Part shown: positions 47,059 through 55,422 of the stretch, in pieces
Layout: every line of letters begins with the position of its first letter
Numbering within the stretch: the stretch's first letter is position 1
DNA from: DASSBQ01 sp040981125
GTDB taxonomy: Bacteria > Nitrospirota > Nitrospiria > Nitrospirales > Nitrospiraceae
Assembly: GCA_040981125.1 (NCBI GenBank)
Contig: JANRMQ010000001.1
Location: 496,001 to 560,000 of the forward strand
Length of the DNA stretch: 64,000 nt
Direction: 5' to 3'
The notes under the pieces: generated by a model
What the model saw: only the letters and a program-made list of their open reading frames with translations
Database searches by the model: none
Told to the model about the DNA's origin: nothing
Position numbers and translations under genes: made by a program

Positions 47059-48138
47059 TCAGCTTGCCTTTTCGAAGGCGAGCCGTCGGCCTTTGTACCC
47101 TGGAAACGCGTTCGGCTCGTTCAAGATGTGGTGATACAGTTGCACATAATTCCGCACCATTTGTTCGACGGTAAACCGCTCGTCGAACACCTCCCGGCAC
47201 CGCCGGCGGTCGATCGAGGGGATGTCCTGGACCTGCGCGGTCATCTCGTCAAGATTTTCGCTGATCAGGCCGGTCACACCATGTTCAATGACTTCCGGAA
47301 TAGAACCCCGTCGATAGGCGAGCACGGGCGTGCCGCAGGCCATCGCCTCGATCAACACCAAGCCGAACGGCTCGGGCCAATCATACGGACAAATCAATGC
47401 GTGGGCGTTTCCGATAAAGTCATTCTTCTGCGCATCGGTCACTTCACCGACAAATTCCACGAGAGGATGATCCAAGAGCGGTTCGACCACTCGCTCGAAG
47501 TACGCGCGATCCGCCGGATCAACCTTGGCCGCGACGCGTAACGGCATGCCGACCCGTTTGGCCAGCTCAATGGCCTGATCGGGACACTTTTCCGGCGAAA
47601 TGCGGCCGAGGAACGCCAAATACTGGCCCGACTCCGGATGACCGGTGTATAGCCTGCTCGGCAATCCGTGATAAACCGTGCCCAGCCAATTGCACCAGGG
47701 CAAGGGACGACGTTGTGAATCTGAAATCGAGACCAGCGGCAGGTCGGAGAAATCACGAAAGACCGGCACCAATTCCGGCAAATCCAGACGCCCGTGAAGG
47801 GTGGTGACTACCGGGGCAGGGGAGCGCCGGGAGAGCGAAAATGCCAGGAAATCGAGATGCGAGTGAATCACGTCAAACTGATCGGCCGAGCTGAAGACCT
47901 GCTCCATCATCGAAATCAGCGGGGCTTCCCGGTTAAAGATGCCGGTGTTGAGGCGGAGCGCCTGATGGCATGGAGATTCGAGCTTGGCACCGGTCACCGA
48001 ATCGCCGCTGGCAAACAAGGTCACGTCATGTCCCTGGCGAACGAGTTCTTCCGTCAGATAGGAAACGATGCGTTCGGTTCCGCCGTATAACTTCGGGGGG
48101 ACGCTTTCCCAGAGGGGTGACACTTGCGCGATTTTCAT
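47059..48138 (-). CDS. GT4 family glycosyltransferase
   Basis: A 359-residue GT-B-fold enzyme. N-terminal KIAQVSPLWESVPPKLYGGTER is typical of the bacterial group that acts on envelope or storage glycans; GRISPEKCPDQAIELAKR and the EPFGLVLIEAMACGTPVLAY nucleotide-sugar motif (GT4 E-x7-E) are in the C-terminal half. No membrane segment. AAGGAG lies 8 nt before the ATG. It starts the minus-strand run GT4-MFS-BON-MFS-glucosidase, although internal hairpins make one transcript doubtful. Confidence 0.92.
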   Translation of the reverse strand: MKIAQVSPLWESVPPKLYGGTERIVSYLTEELVRQGHDVTLFASGDSVTGAKLESPCHQALRLNTGIFNREAPLISMMEQVFSSADQFDVIHSHLDFLAFSLSRRSPAPVVTTLHGRLDLPELVPVFRDFSDLPLVSISDSQRRPLPWCNWLGTVYHGLPSRLYTGHPESGQYLAFLGRISPEKCPDQAIELAKRVGMPLRVAAKVDPADRAYFERVVEPLLDHPLVEFVGEVTDAQKNDFIGNAHALICPYDWPEPFGLVLIEAMACGTPVLAYRRGSIPEVIEHGVTGLISENLDEMTAQVQDIPSIDRRRCREVFDERFTVEQMVRNYVQLYHHILNEPNAFPGYKGRRLAFEKAS

Positions 48139-48467
48139 CGGAACAACTCCTTTTAGAAAACTTATGGTGAACTAACAGGTGAGTGTGCTGATGCAGACCG
48201 ACCGGCCCAATCGTATGCTACTTCCTACCTGCTTCCGGATGTGACAGGCAATTGACATCTTTGATTGGACGCCATCCTTTTTGTCCAGAGCTGATCCCTT
48301 CCATCCTGGTCGCCACGGTTCCGTAGCAAGAGCAAGCTACGTACCGCCATTCCGGCCCCTGGAAACATTTATAGCGTCGTGAGCAGAATGCGCGATCTTC
48401 CTAGTAATTTCGATGGGTTCGATGTCACATACGAGGGAACAGGCCGGCATTCTCGAACTGTGCAAAC

Positions 48468-48476
48468 TGTGGATAA
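48468..48476 (-). promoter_or_regulatory. Perfect DnaA box
   Basis: TGTGGATAA on the plus strand, TTATCCACA on the minus strand, equals the E. coli consensus. A second near match (GGGATAAG) lies 14 nt away. Neither dnaA, dnaN nor an A/T-rich unwinding element is present, so this is not an origin. Confidence 0.45.
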
Positions 48477-48500
48477 CCGCGGGATAAGTCCACCCGGCAT

Positions 48501-48516
48501 GTGACAGCTCTGTCAC
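48501..48516. promoter_or_regulatory. 16-bp palindrome, possible operator
   Basis: GTGACAG-CT-CTGTCAC, perfect 7-bp arms. Its form recalls CRP/FNR-type sites but the spacing between GTGA and TCAC is 8 rather than 6. It could regulate the GT4 gene or act as a hairpin downstream of the gene at 48567. Confidence 0.4.
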
Positions 48517-48566
48517 GAGCTGCTAAACCGCCACACACCGATCGATTTAATCAGGGCCTGATTTGT

Positions 48567-48959
48567 TTAAGGAATTTCGTCTAGGATCGTGGACTGGATC
48601 GGCGGAAGCGGAGGCACATCCCTTGGGATGGGAGGCAACACAAGCGGAGTCCCAACCTGATTCGCTCCTTGAATAAGTCCAATGGAGAGCTGCGGGCCCA
48701 GAGTCATCATGGCGCCGTTCCACGCCTGACCGGTGCTCGGATTACGGAAATTGAAGGATTCGAAGTTATTCCCGAAATTGTAGACATACCCCTGCGTTCC
48801 TTGTGTATCGAGATACAAATTTCCTGGTCCCACCAAACTAAAGAGCGGGGCGACTCCGCCTCCAAACCCGCGCACGCCGGAAACCGACTGTGCCGCCGCG
48901 GTGGATGACAGAATGACAACAGCCGTGAACGCGATGGCCGGCACCAGACGAATCAACAT
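48567..48959 (-). CDS. Small secreted protein of unknown function
   Basis: A 130-residue protein with a clear signal peptide (LIRLVPAIAFTAVVILSSTAAAQ). The mature part is short, Gly/Asn/Pro-rich (VRGFGGGVAPLFSLVGPGN, YVYNFGNNFESFNFRNPSTG) and ends in a Pro-rich tail. No family recognised. The ATG at 48959 has GGAG upstream, better than the ATG at 48971. It is divergent from the TolC-like gene. Confidence 0.7.
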   Translation of the reverse strand: MLIRLVPAIAFTAVVILSSTAAAQSVSGVRGFGGGVAPLFSLVGPGNLYLDTQGTQGYVYNFGNNFESFNFRNPSTGQAWNGAMMTLGPQLSIGLIQGANQVGTPLVLPPIPRDVPPLPPIQSTILDEIP

Positions 48960-49067
48960 GCTTCGCTCCATGAATTGAGTTTGGACAGCAAATTCAAATT
49001 ATGGTAGTACCGACACAGATGTGAACCTATAGTAAGCGCCATTCATGCTTTGTTCAAGGAGTCTAGC

Positions 49068-50615
49068 ATGCGCGGACAACATTGGGTAAGCGTTCTCTGT
49101 GTCTTCATCGCGATCAACATGCTGATCGCGCCGGGGCCGGTGGTCTGGGCGATCGATGCCGTCAAGTCATCCGGCGAGCGCCGCGAGGCCATTTCGCTGG
49201 CCGATGCCGTGGTGAAGGCGCTGCAGAACAATCTCGATATCAGCATCAGCCGCCAAACCAAAGACAGCCGATTGGCCGATATCGTTATCGAACAAGCCAA
49301 GTTCGATCCGACCATCAGTCTCAACACCCAATATAATCGCCAAGTCTCGCCCCTCAATCGACCGCTGCTCGGCTTCACCGGAGCGAATCTCCAGGAGATC
49401 ACCAAGTTCGATCAGAACGTCTGGAGCGCCACGGCCGACATCACGAAAAATCTCTATACCGGCGCGAACGTCGATTTGAACTACAGCCCGCAACGGACTT
49501 TTGTCGGCGGCCCAAACACCTTTCTTTTTAACCCTGGGTACACCGGCGGATTGGCATTCACCGCGACGCAACCTCTCCTCAAGAACTTCGGCATCGATAT
49601 CAATAAGACATTCATCTACATCGCCCAGAACAATGCGACCGTGGAACAGCACGTGTTTCTGGACCGCGTCATGACGGTCATTGCGAACGTGGAACAAACC
49701 TTTTGGGAAATGGTCTTCGCCAACGAAAATCTCAAAGTAGCGCAAGCGGCGTTGAAAGCCGCGGAAGAACTCCTGGCGACCAACCGCGCCAAAGCCAAAG
49801 CCGGCGTCATGTCCATTGTCGATGTTCTGCAAGCGGAGGCCGCCGTCGCGTCCCGCATCGAACAGATTCTCGTGGCTGAAAAAGCGATTCGCGATCAAGA
49901 GGATCTTGTTCGTCGCTTGTTGAATCCCGGTGAGGAAGACCTGCGCCAGGATTTGCGGCTGGCGCCGACCGACCCGCCGGTCACGGCGCTGGAACCACTG
50001 AGCCTGCAAGAAACCATTGATATCGCCATCGAACGGCGGCCTGAAGTCTTGCAGGCCAGCAAAAATATCGATACCAGCGAGTTAAACGTCAAATTCGCGC
50101 GGAACCAGCTCTTGCCGACCCTGTCGGTTCAAGGAACGATGGGCCTGTCGGGCCTGGGGTCCGACTACTCCGATGCTTTAAACCGCAATCTCGGCGGCGA
50201 CTTTTATAATTACGGCGCGGGCGTGGTCCTCAGCTATCCGCTCGGCAATCGTTCCGCCTACAGCACGTACAACAAGCGGCAGCTCGAAGCGCGCAACGCC
50301 CAATCCACCCTGCAAAGCGTGCGGCAGCAAGTCATTGTCGGCGTGAGAGAAGCGGTGCGCCGGGTGCAAACCGATTTCAAGCGCATTGAAACGACAAAGT
50401 CCGCCCGGATCATGGCCGAGAAGCAGCTGCAAGCCGAGCAGGAGCGATTGAAGGTCGGACTGAGCACGACTCGTTTCGTCCTCGATTTCCAGCGCGATTT
50501 GGCCACCGCCCAAGGTAATGAACTGCGCGCGATCGTCGACTACAACAAATCACTGTCCAATCTGGCGCGAAATAAGGCCACCACTCTGGAACGGTACAAT
50601 CTTCAGCTGCAATAG
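49068..50615 (+). CDS. TolC-family outer-membrane efflux protein
   Basis: A 515-residue protein with signal peptide (VLCVFIAINMLIAPGPVVWA) and two outer-membrane-efflux repeats (about 45-245 and 290-500) made of long helices and short beta-strands, as in TolC. AISLADAVVKALQNNLDI and VEQTFWEMVFANENLKVAQA are typical. AAGGAG 8 nt before the ATG at 49068 fixes the start. No partner RND pump or membrane-fusion gene lies next to it, so the partner is elsewhere. Confidence 0.9.
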   Translation: MRGQHWVSVLCVFIAINMLIAPGPVVWAIDAVKSSGERREAISLADAVVKALQNNLDISISRQTKDSRLADIVIEQAKFDPTISLNTQYNRQVSPLNRPLLGFTGANLQEITKFDQNVWSATADITKNLYTGANVDLNYSPQRTFVGGPNTFLFNPGYTGGLAFTATQPLLKNFGIDINKTFIYIAQNNATVEQHVFLDRVMTVIANVEQTFWEMVFANENLKVAQAALKAAEELLATNRAKAKAGVMSIVDVLQAEAAVASRIEQILVAEKAIRDQEDLVRRLLNPGEEDLRQDLRLAPTDPPVTALEPLSLQETIDIAIERRPEVLQASKNIDTSELNVKFARNQLLPTLSVQGTMGLSGLGSDYSDALNRNLGGDFYNYGAGVVLSYPLGNRSAYSTYNKRQLEARNAQSTLQSVRQQVIVGVREAVRRVQTDFKRIETTKSARIMAEKQLQAEQERLKVGLSTTRFVLDFQRDLATAQGNELRAIVDYNKSLSNLARNKATTLERYNLQLQ

Positions 50616-50621
50616 CACTCC

Positions 50622-51302
50622 ATGACCGGGCCGGCTGGTCGGGCTTCCTCCCCGCTTCTTCCTCCGGAACGAGCAGCCGGCCTGGTTCTCCTTCCAATTC
50701 TCTCGACTCTGTTCTTCTATCTCGCTCCGCTCGCGATGCAGAACCACGTTCTTGCGCAGTTCCTGCCCCAAGTCCTCTCGTACGTGGGACTTCTTGTATG
50801 GGCAAGCCTGAACAGCCCGCTGGTTTGGCGGCTCGGACTGCAATCAGATCGATTGGCGTCCGGGCTCGTCTGGGGCGCCGCCGCCGGCGTGGTCCTCGGG
50901 GCCATCAATACCCTCGTGATCCTTACAGTGGCGCCGTGGCTTGGATACGACATCACGTTTCTCACCCAGACCCCCCACGCCCGCGTGCCCTTATGGCTGA
51001 TGATTCCCTGGTTTATCTGCGTGATCGCGATCTTCGTCGAACTGAATTTTCGAGGATTTATCCTGGGTCGGTTGCTGGCGCTGTCCGTCCCTCCTCCCCT
51101 GGCGGTGCTCATCAGCGCGCTCCTCTTTTCGTTCGATCCGTTCATGGTGGCCACTTTCAAATACCTTCATTGGATCGCCGTCTGGGACGGGATTGTCTGG
51201 GGTATGATGTGGATCAGGCTTGGTAATCTCTATGCCGTGATCACGGCGCACGCGCTGGAGGTCATCATTATGTATTCTCTTGTCAGAGCGGCGCTGAGTT
51301 AG
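50622..51302 (+). CDS. CPBP-like intramembrane protein
   Basis: A 226-residue protein with about six hydrophobic segments. FVELNFRGFILGRLL resembles the EExxxR motif of CPBP/Abi intramembrane proteases but has a single Glu in the pair; later His residues (KYLHWIAVWDG, TAHALEV) are placed as in the family. Whether it is an active protease is open. It starts 6 nt after the TolC-like stop and is probably co-transcribed. Confidence 0.65.
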   Translation: MTGPAGRASSPLLPPERAAGLVLLPILSTLFFYLAPLAMQNHVLAQFLPQVLSYVGLLVWASLNSPLVWRLGLQSDRLASGLVWGAAAGVVLGAINTLVILTVAPWLGYDITFLTQTPHARVPLWLMIPWFICVIAIFVELNFRGFILGRLLALSVPPPLAVLISALLFSFDPFMVATFKYLHWIAVWDGIVWGMMWIRLGNLYAVITAHALEVIIMYSLVRAALS

Positions 51303-51315
51303 AAATTGACTTGCC

Positions 51316-52335
51316 ATGACTCCTTCTTTTTCCTCCTATCTCGTCAATGATGTATTCGGCGACCCTGGCGTCTATGTCGAGGTGCGCTGGTCGAGACGCG
51401 CTCTCTTGTTCGATCTCGGCCATAACGAAGCCCTCGGCCCGACGAGACTGTTGCGCGCGAATGATATTTTTATCTCCCACACCCACATGGATCACTTCAT
51501 CGGATTCGATGCGCTGCTGCGCGTGGCGTTGGGCCGAGGCAAGACACTGCGCCTCTATGGTCCACCGGGCTTGATCAGGAACGTTGAAGGTAAACTGTCC
51601 GGCTATACCTGGAATCTGATCGACGGCTATCCCCTCTCGATTCAGGTTCGGGAATTTCATCAGCCCGAGATTAGGACGGCAACGTTTCTTGCCACGGACG
51701 GATTTACCCAACGGATGGAACCGCCCGCTCCATCCGAAGCGAGCGATAAGTCCGGCATTTTTCGGGTGCTCGGCGACTCGATGTTCACCGTGTCCGCCGT
51801 CGCGCTCAATCATCGCATCCCGTCGTTCGCCTATGCCCTGCAGGAGCAGTTTCATATCAACGTGAATAAGCAAAAGCTACATGACGCCGGCCTGCCGGTC
51901 GGATCGTGGCTGAAGGACGTGAAACAGTATCTCTGGGAAGGCAAGCCGGACGATTTCCGCTTCACCGCAACGTTATATTTCGAGCACCGGAAACAGGAGT
52001 TGGAGTTCATCCTCGGCGAGGTGCGGGATCGGTTCCTGACAGTGACGCGCGGACAAAAACTTGCCTATGTCGTCGATGCCCGGTACGACGAAGGAAATGA
52101 AGAAAAGATTATTGCGCTCGCTCGCGGTGCGGATCTTTTCTATTGTGAGTCACCCTACCTCGACCGGGATACGGACAAGGCAGGAGAGCGCTACCATCTG
52201 ACAGCGAAGCAGGCCGGATTGATGGCACGAAAAGCGGGGGCGCGCGAGTTGGTCGTGTTCCATTTTTCGCCGCGGTATACGGGACAAGGGGATGAGATTG
52301 TGCGGGAGGCAATGGAAGAATTTAGAAGGGCATGA
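51316..52335 (+). CDS. RNase Z-like metallo-beta-lactamase-fold hydrolase
   Basis: A 339-residue protein. FISHTHMDHFIGFDALLR is the HxHxDH zinc motif; ALNHRIPSFAY and VVFHFSPRYTG are characteristic of RNase Z (tRNA 3'-endonuclease)-type members. It is longer than typical RNase Z and the exosite arm is not clear, so its substrate is uncertain. It starts 13 nt after the CPBP-like gene. Confidence 0.8.
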   Translation: MTPSFSSYLVNDVFGDPGVYVEVRWSRRALLFDLGHNEALGPTRLLRANDIFISHTHMDHFIGFDALLRVALGRGKTLRLYGPPGLIRNVEGKLSGYTWNLIDGYPLSIQVREFHQPEIRTATFLATDGFTQRMEPPAPSEASDKSGIFRVLGDSMFTVSAVALNHRIPSFAYALQEQFHINVNKQKLHDAGLPVGSWLKDVKQYLWEGKPDDFRFTATLYFEHRKQELEFILGEVRDRFLTVTRGQKLAYVVDARYDEGNEEKIIALARGADLFYCESPYLDRDTDKAGERYHLTAKQAGLMARKAGARELVVFHFSPRYTGQGDEIVREAMEEFRRA

Positions 52336-52562
52336 GGTTGGCGTGGGGACTCTTTGCTCACCCACCTCTCGGAGCGGCCCTTCCGGCCTTCGCCCGACGG
52401 AAGCCTGTCGGTATTCCCGTCGCCCCATGGTCCAAGCCCCACCGTGCAGTGGTCAGTGCTTCCATCAAACGGCGGACGAGTCTCCATCGCTCCGGTCGAA
52501 TCGTCGCGGAATGTTCGCCATGAAGAATCAGCGCCTACATTCGGCATAGGGAAGGAGAACGA

Positions 52563-52901
52563 ATGAGTGAGGTTGTGAAGTATGCGATGTATTTTTTGTT
52601 GGGCGGGATGATTGTGAGTCTTTCGACGTATCTTGGATCGCAGGGGCGATCATTCTTAGCCGCCTTCGCCAGCACATTTCCGGCGATCACCGGCGCGACA
52701 TTTATCTTGATCTTCCTCAATGGAGGCAGCGAGGCCATCGTTCACTACGCCCGTAATCTTCTCTGGTTCGTGCCGCCATGGCTGGTCTATGTGCTCGCCA
52801 TGATCGTCGGCGTACCGCGCTGGGGGTTCTGGCCCGCGATGGCCGGTTCGCTCATTCTCTATATGGGCTGTATCGGGGTGATCAAGCTGGCGCTGCGGTG
52901 A
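52563..52901 (+). CDS. Small membrane protein, DUF3147/GlpM-like
   Basis: A 112-residue protein with four hydrophobic segments. LAAFASTFPAITGATFILIF and the terminal VPRWGFWPAMAGSLILY resemble DUF3147/GlpM-type proteins; this is a tentative match. GGAGAACG lies before the ATG. The preceding 227 nt hold nothing I can name. It marks the left edge of the accessory island. Confidence 0.6.
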   Translation: MSEVVKYAMYFLLGGMIVSLSTYLGSQGRSFLAAFASTFPAITGATFILIFLNGGSEAIVHYARNLLWFVPPWLVYVLAMIVGVPRWGFWPAMAGSLILYMGCIGVIKLALR

Positions 52902-53052
52902 ACGAGATTCGCCTATGCCATAGGCCTTCAACGCCTGCCCGTAACCTTGACCACTTCCCGATAGATTGATACCGTGAGCCTGCCTCGAGGAAGGTTTCGG
53001 AGCTTACCCATGGCGACAAGGTATTGGGAATCTTCAGACGCTTCTTGAACCG

Positions 53053-53418
53053 TTGTACGAGCCATATCGAGTCCGCTTAACTCTGGTGTTCGGATCCAGC
53101 GTCACAGGGTTGCGTGGTCCGGAGAGCGATTTGGACCTGGCATTCTTGGCGGATGCTCCGCTCGATCTGGTAGGCGTCACGACGGACGTCATTCGCGTCT
53201 TGCATACGGATCGTGTCGACGTCGTGGACCTGCGGCGAGCCTCACCCCTGCTTGCGATGGAAGTAGCGCGCCATGGTCGTCTGATCTATGAGCGAGAGCC
53301 GGGCATGCATGTCGAGTTCATCTCTTTGGCCGTCCGCCGCTATATCGATACGAAAAAGCTGCGCGATGCCCAGAAAGCGGCGATCCACCGGTACTTGAAT
53401 TCCAAAGGTCTCGCATGA
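53053..53418 (+). CDS. MntA-like nucleotidyltransferase (antitoxin type), start uncertain
   Basis: A 121-residue minimal nucleotidyltransferase: LVFGSSVTG and ESDLDLAFL are the GS-x-D-x-D catalytic motif; RRASPLLAMEVARHG is typical of MntA antitoxins, which AMPylate and silence HEPN toxins. No ATG fits: the frame opens after a stop near 52977 and offers only TTG at 53053 or rare codons, so the N-terminus may be damaged. The gene ends in ATGA, as if a HepT gene followed, but only 14 codons of that frame remain. Confidence 0.65.
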   Translation: MYEPYRVRLTLVFGSSVTGLRGPESDLDLAFLADAPLDLVGVTTDVIRVLHTDRVDVVDLRRASPLLAMEVARHGRLIYEREPGMHVEFISLAVRRYIDTKKLRDAQKAAIHRYLNSKGLA

Positions 53419-53459
53419 CGCCGGTTGATCAGGCCGGAATCGGCTCGTCCAGTGAGTAA
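53415..53459 (+). pseudogene. Possible HepT toxin remnant (14 codons)
   Basis: ATG at 53415 overlaps the MntA-like stop and encodes MTPVDQAGIGSSSE before a stop. MTPVD resembles the start of HEPN/HepT toxins. The rest is missing; the toxin-antitoxin pair on the other strand begins 4 nt later. Confidence 0.35.
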
Positions 53460-53462
53460 ACT

Positions 53463-53954
53463 TTATACCTTCCTGAGATCTTTGAGTAAAATGAACAGAT
53501 GCAACGGATCGGTAGGAGAGGACACAAAGTCGAAGTGTAGATAGAACTGTTTGGCTTCGTTGTCCTTTGCGTGGACTACCAAGGAACGGATTCCGACAAT
53601 CTCCGCGACTTGGACTGTTCTTAGCATGGCGTCTTTCAATAGGGCAGCGCCAATACCTTTTCTTTGCCATTGGCGATCTACCGCAAGCCTGGCCAACAAC
53701 ATGATAGGAATGGATTGTCGCCCAGCGAGTCCTTTCTTCACTCGCTCTGGCGCCTGCTCCGGCTCTACTGATCCGGTAGCGAGCGAGTAATATCCGACTA
53801 CTGTGTCATCAACCAGGCCTACATAGGTCTGAGCTCCGCCACTGTACTGACTTGCCAGAGCATACTTCTGCAAGAAGATGTTTAGCCCCGGCTGTCCGCA
53901 ATCGAATGCATCCAGAATGTGCGCCGGTTGAAGTTTTTCAATGCGGCGGTTCAA
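53463..53954 (-). CDS. GNAT toxin (TacT/AtaT-like)
   Basis: A 163-residue GNAT acetyltransferase. FDCGQPGLNIFLQKYALASQ at the N-terminus and LLARLAVDRQWQRKGIGAAL with the acetyl-CoA loop, then VHAKDNEAKQFYLHFDFV, match the TacT class that acetylates aminoacyl-tRNA and blocks translation. Its ATG overlaps the stop of a DUF1778 gene by 4 nt, the standard antitoxin-toxin order. Confidence 0.88.
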   Translation of the reverse strand: MNRRIEKLQPAHILDAFDCGQPGLNIFLQKYALASQYSGGAQTYVGLVDDTVVGYYSLATGSVEPEQAPERVKKGLAGRQSIPIMLLARLAVDRQWQRKGIGAALLKDAMLRTVQVAEIVGIRSLVVHAKDNEAKQFYLHFDFVSSPTDPLHLFILLKDLRKV

Positions 53955-54280
53955 CGCTTGGCTGTAGTAGCGGTGGCAGGAGCGCTGGCGGAGTCGGATT
54001 TTGAGCCCTCAAAGAAGCCGGGCTTGGTTAACAGCCGCTGAATTCGTGGAAGTGCCCGAGTTGGGGCGTCGAGAGCGGCCAGAAACTCATTCCATTTCGA
54101 TTTACTCAGAACGAATGACCGCCGATCAGCTAATGCCTCATCGGCACGGGCCAGAGCACTTTTAAGAACAAAAGCGCTCACCGAAGAATTAACAGCAGAT
54201 GCCGCAGCTTCTAGAGTCCGCTTGGCTTCATGACTCACACGAAGGTCTATTTTTTCAGTGCGGGCGATACGTTTTGACAT
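53951..54280 (-). CDS. DUF1778 (TacA-type) antitoxin
   Basis: A 109-residue protein. KIDLRVSHEAKRTLEAAASA is the ribbon-helix-helix DNA-binding part; the C-terminal half (FVLSKSKWNEFLAALDAP) is the toxin-neutralising segment seen in TacA. An extra Ser/Ala/Thr-rich tail follows. The start at 54280 is fixed by a promoter whose start site lies near 54312; a GTG at 54334 would be upstream of the transcript. Confidence 0.85.
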   Translation of the reverse strand: MSKRIARTEKIDLRVSHEAKRTLEAAASAVNSSVSAFVLKSALARADEALADRRSFVLSKSKWNEFLAALDAPTRALPRIQRLLTKPGFFEGSKSDSASAPATATTAKR

Positions 54281-54318
54281 ATTCGCTACAGCTTGGTGGA
54301 GATTTCTTGATGAATTGA

Positions 54319-54347
54319 AGATAGCAGCAGACACCTGAATGTGTCAA
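54319..54347 (-). promoter_or_regulatory. Promoter of the DUF1778/GNAT pair
   Basis: On the minus strand TTGACA (54347-54342), 17 bp and CTATCT (54324-54319). The start site near 54312 gives a leader of about 30 nt. Confidence 0.6.
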
Positions 54348-54352
54348 GACAA

Positions 54353-54362
54353 TGTCATGACA
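54353..54362. promoter_or_regulatory. Palindrome upstream of the antitoxin promoter
   Basis: TGTCATGACA, a perfect 10-bp palindrome 5 bp upstream of the -35 box, with a TGTCTTGACA variant overlapping the -35 itself. Paired half-sites of this kind suit a ribbon-helix-helix autorepressor. Confidence 0.5.
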
Positions 54363-54479
54363 AGAATGTGATCTTCCAGCGTTGCGGCAATGTGACATAT
54401 TTCTTAGCCTTGAATTGCCTTGTCAACCGACAGTCCACACACTTTTGTAAAAGTATGTTCTCACAAGCGACGGCGAGCA

Positions 54480-55110
54480 TCCGGACCCTTTGGCTCGAGC
54501 GCGTCCATCGGATCCTGGTCGCTGCCGCGACGATTCGCCGCATCTGCCACCGACTCGGCTATCCGTCGCGCCGCCGCAAAGCCTCACGCCCTCCTCGGCA
54601 ACTGATGCTCTTCAGTCGCGAGCGGCCTGGAGACTGTGTGCAGGTGGACACCAAAGAAGTCAAGGTGGCTGGCACCAAGTGTTTCCAATACACCGCCATC
54701 GATGACTGCACGCGCTACCGGATACTCCGCCTCTATCCCCAGAAAAATCACCAGACCAGCCACACCTTTTTCAGCACCTTCGGACTGCACTCCCGTTTCC
54801 CATCCAGAAACTGCAGGTCGACAACGGCACCGAATTCTCGCTCGCCTTTGCGCTCACAGTCCAACAGGCGGGGATGCGGCTACGCTATATCAAACCCCGG
54901 TGCCCGGAGCAGAATGGCAAAGTCGAACGCAGTCATCGCGTTGATGAGGAAGAATTCTGGAGCCGCACCACATTCGAGAGCTTCGCGCCGGCGGCCGAGG
55001 CCTTGCTCACCTGAGAACGCCGCTACAACCACGAGCGCTTCTCCATGGCGCTCAATGGCCTCACTCCGGCCGAAAAACTCGCCACGTTCACGGCCGCGTC
55101 GTCCCCGCTC
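54480..55110 (+). pseudogene. Frameshifted IS481-family transposase
   Basis: The reading frame shows a helix-turn-helix tail (ATIRRICHRLGYPSRRRK), then the DDE core start RPGDCVQVDTKEVKV and YTAIDDCTRYRI. It breaks near 54800; the second Asp and Glu continue in another frame (LQVDNGTEFSLAF, KPRCPEQNGKVERSH), which has an in-frame TGA near 55013 before YNHERFSMALNGLTP. The 5' part is missing. No terminal inverted repeats were found. The element is dead and marks past insertion into the toxin-antitoxin region. Confidence 0.8.
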
Positions 55111-55422
55111 CCGTCAGTCATGGTCCCACCAACTCCACGTCCCTCCCTGACCTCGACCATGGACCGACCTCCGATCGCGTGTCCTGAGCCAACTGTGCGA
55201 GCCGCTTTTTCTCACAACCACGACCTAAACCCAGGGACCACTTCTTGACAAGCCATTACAGGCCCTCGGAGAGCAGCAGAATCACCCGGGCACGGCGGGC
55301 ATCCTTGGCTCGCCCCGTTCGGCTCTTGACTCGTGGTATCAAGACAGTCCGTTCCAATCTGGTCAGTATTATGGTGTGCTTCATGAACCCCAGTATGGTC
55401 TACAACTATCCGTTACAGTCAA
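55111..55422. other. Non-coding stretch after the IS481 remnant
   Basis: About 310 bases with only short frames lacking ribosome-binding sites. It may include the decayed 3' end of the insertion sequence. No terminator or repeat was recognised. Confidence 0.4.

Larger units (their letters stand above)
48139..48566. other. Regulatory intergenic region upstream of the GT4 gene
   Basis: 428 bases without a gene. It holds a perfect 16-bp palindrome (48501-48516), a match to the DnaA box (48468-48476) and an inverted repeat CGTAGC-N8-GCTACG (48322-48341). No reading frame with a ribosome-binding site. It is downstream of the small secreted-protein gene and upstream of the GT4 gene. Confidence 0.5.

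Noticed and set aside
48468..48516. Replication origin
   Set aside because: Only one exact DnaA box, no dnaA, dnaN or rpmH neighbours and no A/T-rich unwinding element.
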